Source: Monomorium pharaonis (lineage: Eukaryota; Arthropoda; Insecta; Hymenoptera; Formicidae). From it: a stretch of DNA of 64,000 nucleotides. The DNA lies in contig NC_050471.1 of assembly GCF_013373865.1 (NCBI RefSeq), positions 15,674,547-15,738,546 of the forward strand, in the 5' to 3' direction. Positions within the stretch are counted from its first letter, which is position 1; each line of letters starts with the position of its first letter. Shown here one piece after another: positions 61,125 through 64,000 of the stretch. The position numbers were made by a program, and so were the translations under genes. The notes under the pieces were generated by a model. That model was not told the origin of the DNA. It ran no database searches and saw nothing but the letters and a program-made list of their open reading frames with translations.

Positions 61125-62144
61125 TGTAACGAACCGTTCCTCCACCACCGTTAAGGCATATAGATACGAGACCGTTACCCTCCTACCTCGTGTAGTCCTC
61201 TCCGCTTATCTCTGTCTCCCCGCACATCTCCGCTCCTCTTGTCACCAAACGGGGGCTATAAAAGCCCTCCGCTGGTGATAAAAGAGCAGATCTCCCCGGT
61301 CTAACGAACTGAGCCGACCGATCCTCTCAGCGAACTGAGCTGAGCCTCCAGAGCACGCACTGAGTGTCAAACATAACCTCACCCGGTTCTCTTTGTTAGC
61401 GCGCCCTGAGCGCTTCCTCGCGCCACATAGTGAGTGGCAGACCACCGCCCCGCTCGTCATCCGGATCCCGGTACGCGCACTGAGCTACCGATCCCGACCG
61501 CACACGGGGACCCCGTAGTGAGGGGAAACCGCCGACGTGAAGGATCATCCACGCGGGATGATTCTCACCGACAACAACAGCTGATCGTCGTGGCTACTGA
61601 GCCGAGCCCCGCGCCACACCGCGCAGCCGCGCACCGCCGCGACCAATAGGAGCGCCGCACCGACCGACTCGGCGAATGGAAGCGCCGCACCGCACCGCGC
61701 AGCCGCGATCGTAGCACCGCAGCCAATCCGGCTACCGCCGCAGCCGACACGAGCGCCGCCTCGCAACGCACCGCCGAAATTGCACCGCCACGAGCGCCGT
61801 AGTCTTCGAGACCGGCCGCTACCGCAATCGACGCACCGACCGACCGGTACACGGGCCGTACGCCCGCCGCAGCCAATCCGACACCGAGACTCTGCGCGCA
61901 CATGCGCACCGCGACACACGTCGCCACAGCGAATCGTCCGCGCCTTGCACAGCGAGATACTAGTTTATAAGTACTGTATATATTAGATAGGGACATTGTA
62001 CATATTAGTTAGGCCTAGGATATAATAAATCTGTGTTAAACATATATCACTTGCCTCCGTCATTCACTTAACCAGCCCGCCGTCCGAACCCTGAATTGCC
62101 CGCGGCTATCCGTAGCCAATAGTATTCGAAAATTCACGGTTACA
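61125..62144 (+). repeat. LTR F2, complete
   Basis: 1020 bp beginning TGTAACGAACC and ending CACGGTTACA. TATAAAAG at 61257-61264 and AATAAA at 62024-62029 give plus orientation. It matches F1 (45729-45109 plus 27545-27241, minus strand). No primer-binding site follows, so it is probably a solo LTR; the bases outside (TATT and TACT) agree at three of four. Confidence 0.8.
61257..61264 (+). promoter_or_regulatory. TATA box in LTR F2
   Basis: TATAAAAG in GGGGGCTATAAAAGCCC, conserved in F1. Confidence 0.6.
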
Positions 62145-62946
62145 TACTTGTATAGTGAAAAATTACGAGGGGACGTTCAATATAACACGCGGACGAGTTT
62201 TACTTGATTTATACATTGTAACCGTGCTCTCGAGCGACGGCCAACTTCGCCTCCGTTCCTGGTCGCGGCCTTGGTGAGCCGGGTGTCGGGGCAACCGTTT
62301 CTCGCAAGATTTTCTACCAAAAATATTCGATTGGGCGCCAGGTACGTTGAGCGTACCACTCTTCTCTCAATACGCGGGAGATTACGCTTTAATTGACCAA
62401 ATCACGAAAAGAATAAGCCTCATAGGCGACCGGGCGTCGGCGGCTCCGATATCCAGCTGCTCAGCCCTAAAATGGCAGAGGGGGAGGTTCGGCGCGGGCG
62501 GATGGAATCGGGAAGGCGAGAGAACTATTGAAACAATATAAATTTAACAATAAAATTAACAAATGTATTTGACAGTAAATAATACAGAGTTAGACGGCTC
62601 TGTTATGCGGCAATGGTGACCTGCGGGCGTTACAAGCTGACGATTGCTTGAAATTACATGTCGCGAATACAGGATAATCAATGAACGGATGATTTTACAT
62701 ACGCGGGAATTCTCCGATGGGTTTACGCTTTTTATCTTGGTGGACGCCAAACTCCCGATGGGATAACAGTGTCGCCAAGGGCGATGGGGACGAACAGTAG
62801 CTCCGAGCCCACGCGACACGCGGCGGGCTCGTGCTCCTCCGCACGTTACAAGATCTCGCGAGTAATATGCGCGATAATTATTCTGAGCTCGCCAACGAGG
62901 CGGTACAAGACAAGGATATGAAATTAGACAAAAGCGCAATTGACAG
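62145..62946. other. Unassigned, mixed composition; possible retroelement debris
   Basis: GGGCGCCA at about 62333 would read TGGCGCCC on the minus strand, like a lysine-type primer-binding site, and TGTAAC-like edges occur at 62216 and, inverted, at 62844. I cannot close these into an LTR pair. Confidence 0.3.
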
Positions 62947-64000
62947 TGTCACGTCCTGGAAGACGGACCTTCCTATTTCCGGCGTACCTAAGTCGCTAAA
63001 AATAGTGGCGCTCTCTATGCTTTTGAGGCTACCTGCTGGGCCGGCAATACCTCAGGATGTCGAGAGCAAGGATCGGTATGGGAGGGTTAGTGCGCATGCG
63101 AATAAAACAATTCTTATGATGATTATTCTTGTTTTATTTTGCTATTTCTCTTTACTGATCATTAAACTTTATTTTGCTGATCTCTTTACTGATTATTAAA
63201 AGGAGAAAAAAATAAAATAAAAAAGTAAAAAATAAAAGGGTGAAGAAAAAAAGAAGTAGTACATATGTTTGATGTTTATAATTTTATTCTGAAGTTGGGT
63301 CGGGGTTTACGAGGGAGTCTAATAGATCGTCAAATTCCCGTTGAGTTAGAGGTGAAAGAGGTGAAAGAGGGGTATAGTCCACGGTGAAGGGGAGGTCGTC
63401 CGTCGAGGTGCTGGCGTCTGATGTCTGGGGGGTGGGCTAGGGATTGGTAGTCTGATGTTCAGTTGGTCGGGGGTTTATGTCTGTAAGGGTTAATCCAAAG
63501 CAGGCTCTTGTGGTCGTGTTCAATGCCAATTGTATCTGGGGGGCCAGATGAATCAGATTAAATAGATGGGGGATATCTAGGTCGATGGAGCGAATCAAGC
63601 GTAGGATGCGCGAGCGCGCCCCTACGTATTGTTCGTAGCGCCTGAAATAACGCCTCCTCCGCGTATCGTCAGCTGATGGCGTCATCTACATGAATGATGA
63701 AAAGAAAAACTTCGTGAGTGGTCTTGAACTTAAATGAGAATGGTCGAGACCTTACCCTATCTTGATATGAGTTAGTACGCAATGGATGAACCTGCTGTTC
63801 TGAGGAGAGATAAAAGTGAATGATTTAATGTCTTATAGGAGAAAGGAGGCAAAAGGACTTTTATGGCTTGCTCTTAATATTTTATAGTTATTCGCGTAAG
63901 CCCATACTATATGTTAGCAGAAATAAGAATTTACAAAATAGTATGGCTATTAGATTTGTTTAGTCACATCGGAAGAGAAAGAGCATTCAAACGAGCTTAC
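62947..64000 (-). repeat. LTR D: diverged C-type LTR, 3' end only (continues beyond the window)
   Basis: On the minus strand it ends GGACGTGACA at 62947 and matches the last 1 kb or more of the C LTR: the CTTAGGTACGCCGGAA block, the LTR ORF, TAGATGACGCC, GGGTAAGG, and TATGGGCTTACGCGAATAA. The nucleotide sequence has clearly diverged from C. Confidence 0.88.
63284..63685 (-). pseudogene. LTR ORF homologue in LTR D, one in-frame stop
   Basis: From ATG at 63685 (MTPSADDTRRRRYFRRYEQY) the frame parallels the C LTR protein. It meets TAG at 63437-63439, where C has CAG, then continues in the same phase with the family's acidic part (SDASTSTDDLPF) and ends at an equivalent TAA at 63284. Total 134 codons against 129 in C, the difference being in-frame. 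Apart from the single nonsense change, the reading frame has survived. Confidence 0.8.

Noticed and set aside
62333..62848. A further LTR with lysine-type primer-binding site
   Set aside because: Edges TGTAAC/GTTACA and TGGCGCCC are present but cannot be arranged into a consistent LTR.

Overview
The window is repeat-dense arthropod nuclear DNA, most likely from an insect. A hymenopteran such as an ant is my guess from overall character, not a proven assignment. The evidence is AT-rich intergenic DNA, long (TG)n tracts, Tc1-, hAT- and foldback-type DNA transposons, and three nested or adjacent Ty3/gypsy-type LTR retroelements. There is no bacterial-style gene organisation. Host genes are represented only by a few minus-strand exons at about 49.8-51.4 kb and 53.2-55.9 kb, plus one possible exon near 23.7 kb.

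Layout. 1-510: a foldback with (TG)n arms. 993-5587: a 4.6 kb hAT-like element with an exact 8 bp target duplication (TSD), packed with palindromes and carrying a CCCAG-ended, GACGTC-rich insertion. 5626-22144: errantivirus-like element B (plus strand; gag, PR, RT-RNase H-IN, antisense acidic ORF, env). B is interrupted by gypsy element A (6629-13120, minus strand, AATG TSD), by a 247 bp hAT-type MITE (13598-13844) and by foldback FB1 (16738-17625, 9 bp TSD). 22.3-23.1 kb: two more terminal-inverted-repeat elements. 24461-27238: a Tc1-like remnant with 1.1 kb inverted arms. 27546-45108: element C, a 17.6 kb retrovirus-like element with CCAG TSD and 4.28 kb LTRs, inserted in an older LTR (F1). 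46.1-49.6 kb: a diverged relative of the C LTR (E), itself carrying foldback FB2. 49.8-51.4 kb: a Myb/SANT-like gene split by foldback FB3. 53-58 kb: minus-strand exons, a solo LTR and a broken transposase gene. 59.6-60.8 kb: a GC-rich island and a fourth foldback core. 61125-62144: a second F-type LTR. 62947-64000: the end of a third C-type LTR (D).

The most interesting object is element C. Its two LTRs differ at only about three places, so it inserted recently. Between them lie gag, a pol with a macro-domain-like insert between RNase H and integrase, two tandem 149-residue cysteine-rich ORFs, and an intact 688-residue glycoprotein that looks like a chuvirus (mononegavirus) glycoprotein rather than a gypsy or baculovirus-F type Env. 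Both LTRs also encode a 128-residue protein whose reading frame is largely kept in diverged LTR D. All four extra ORFs start directly after a splice-acceptor-like AG, and a strong donor in the leader is conserved in LTR E. This suggests a complex-retrovirus-style spliced gene set.

The second theme is a foldback transposon family (FB1-FB4) with one conserved core but arms built from different short tandem repeats. FB1 and FB3 have perfect 9 bp TSDs and FB2 a 7/9 one. Single-base frameshifts occur in A, B and C although their LTR pairs are almost identical, so assembly indels must be excluded before these elements are called dead.
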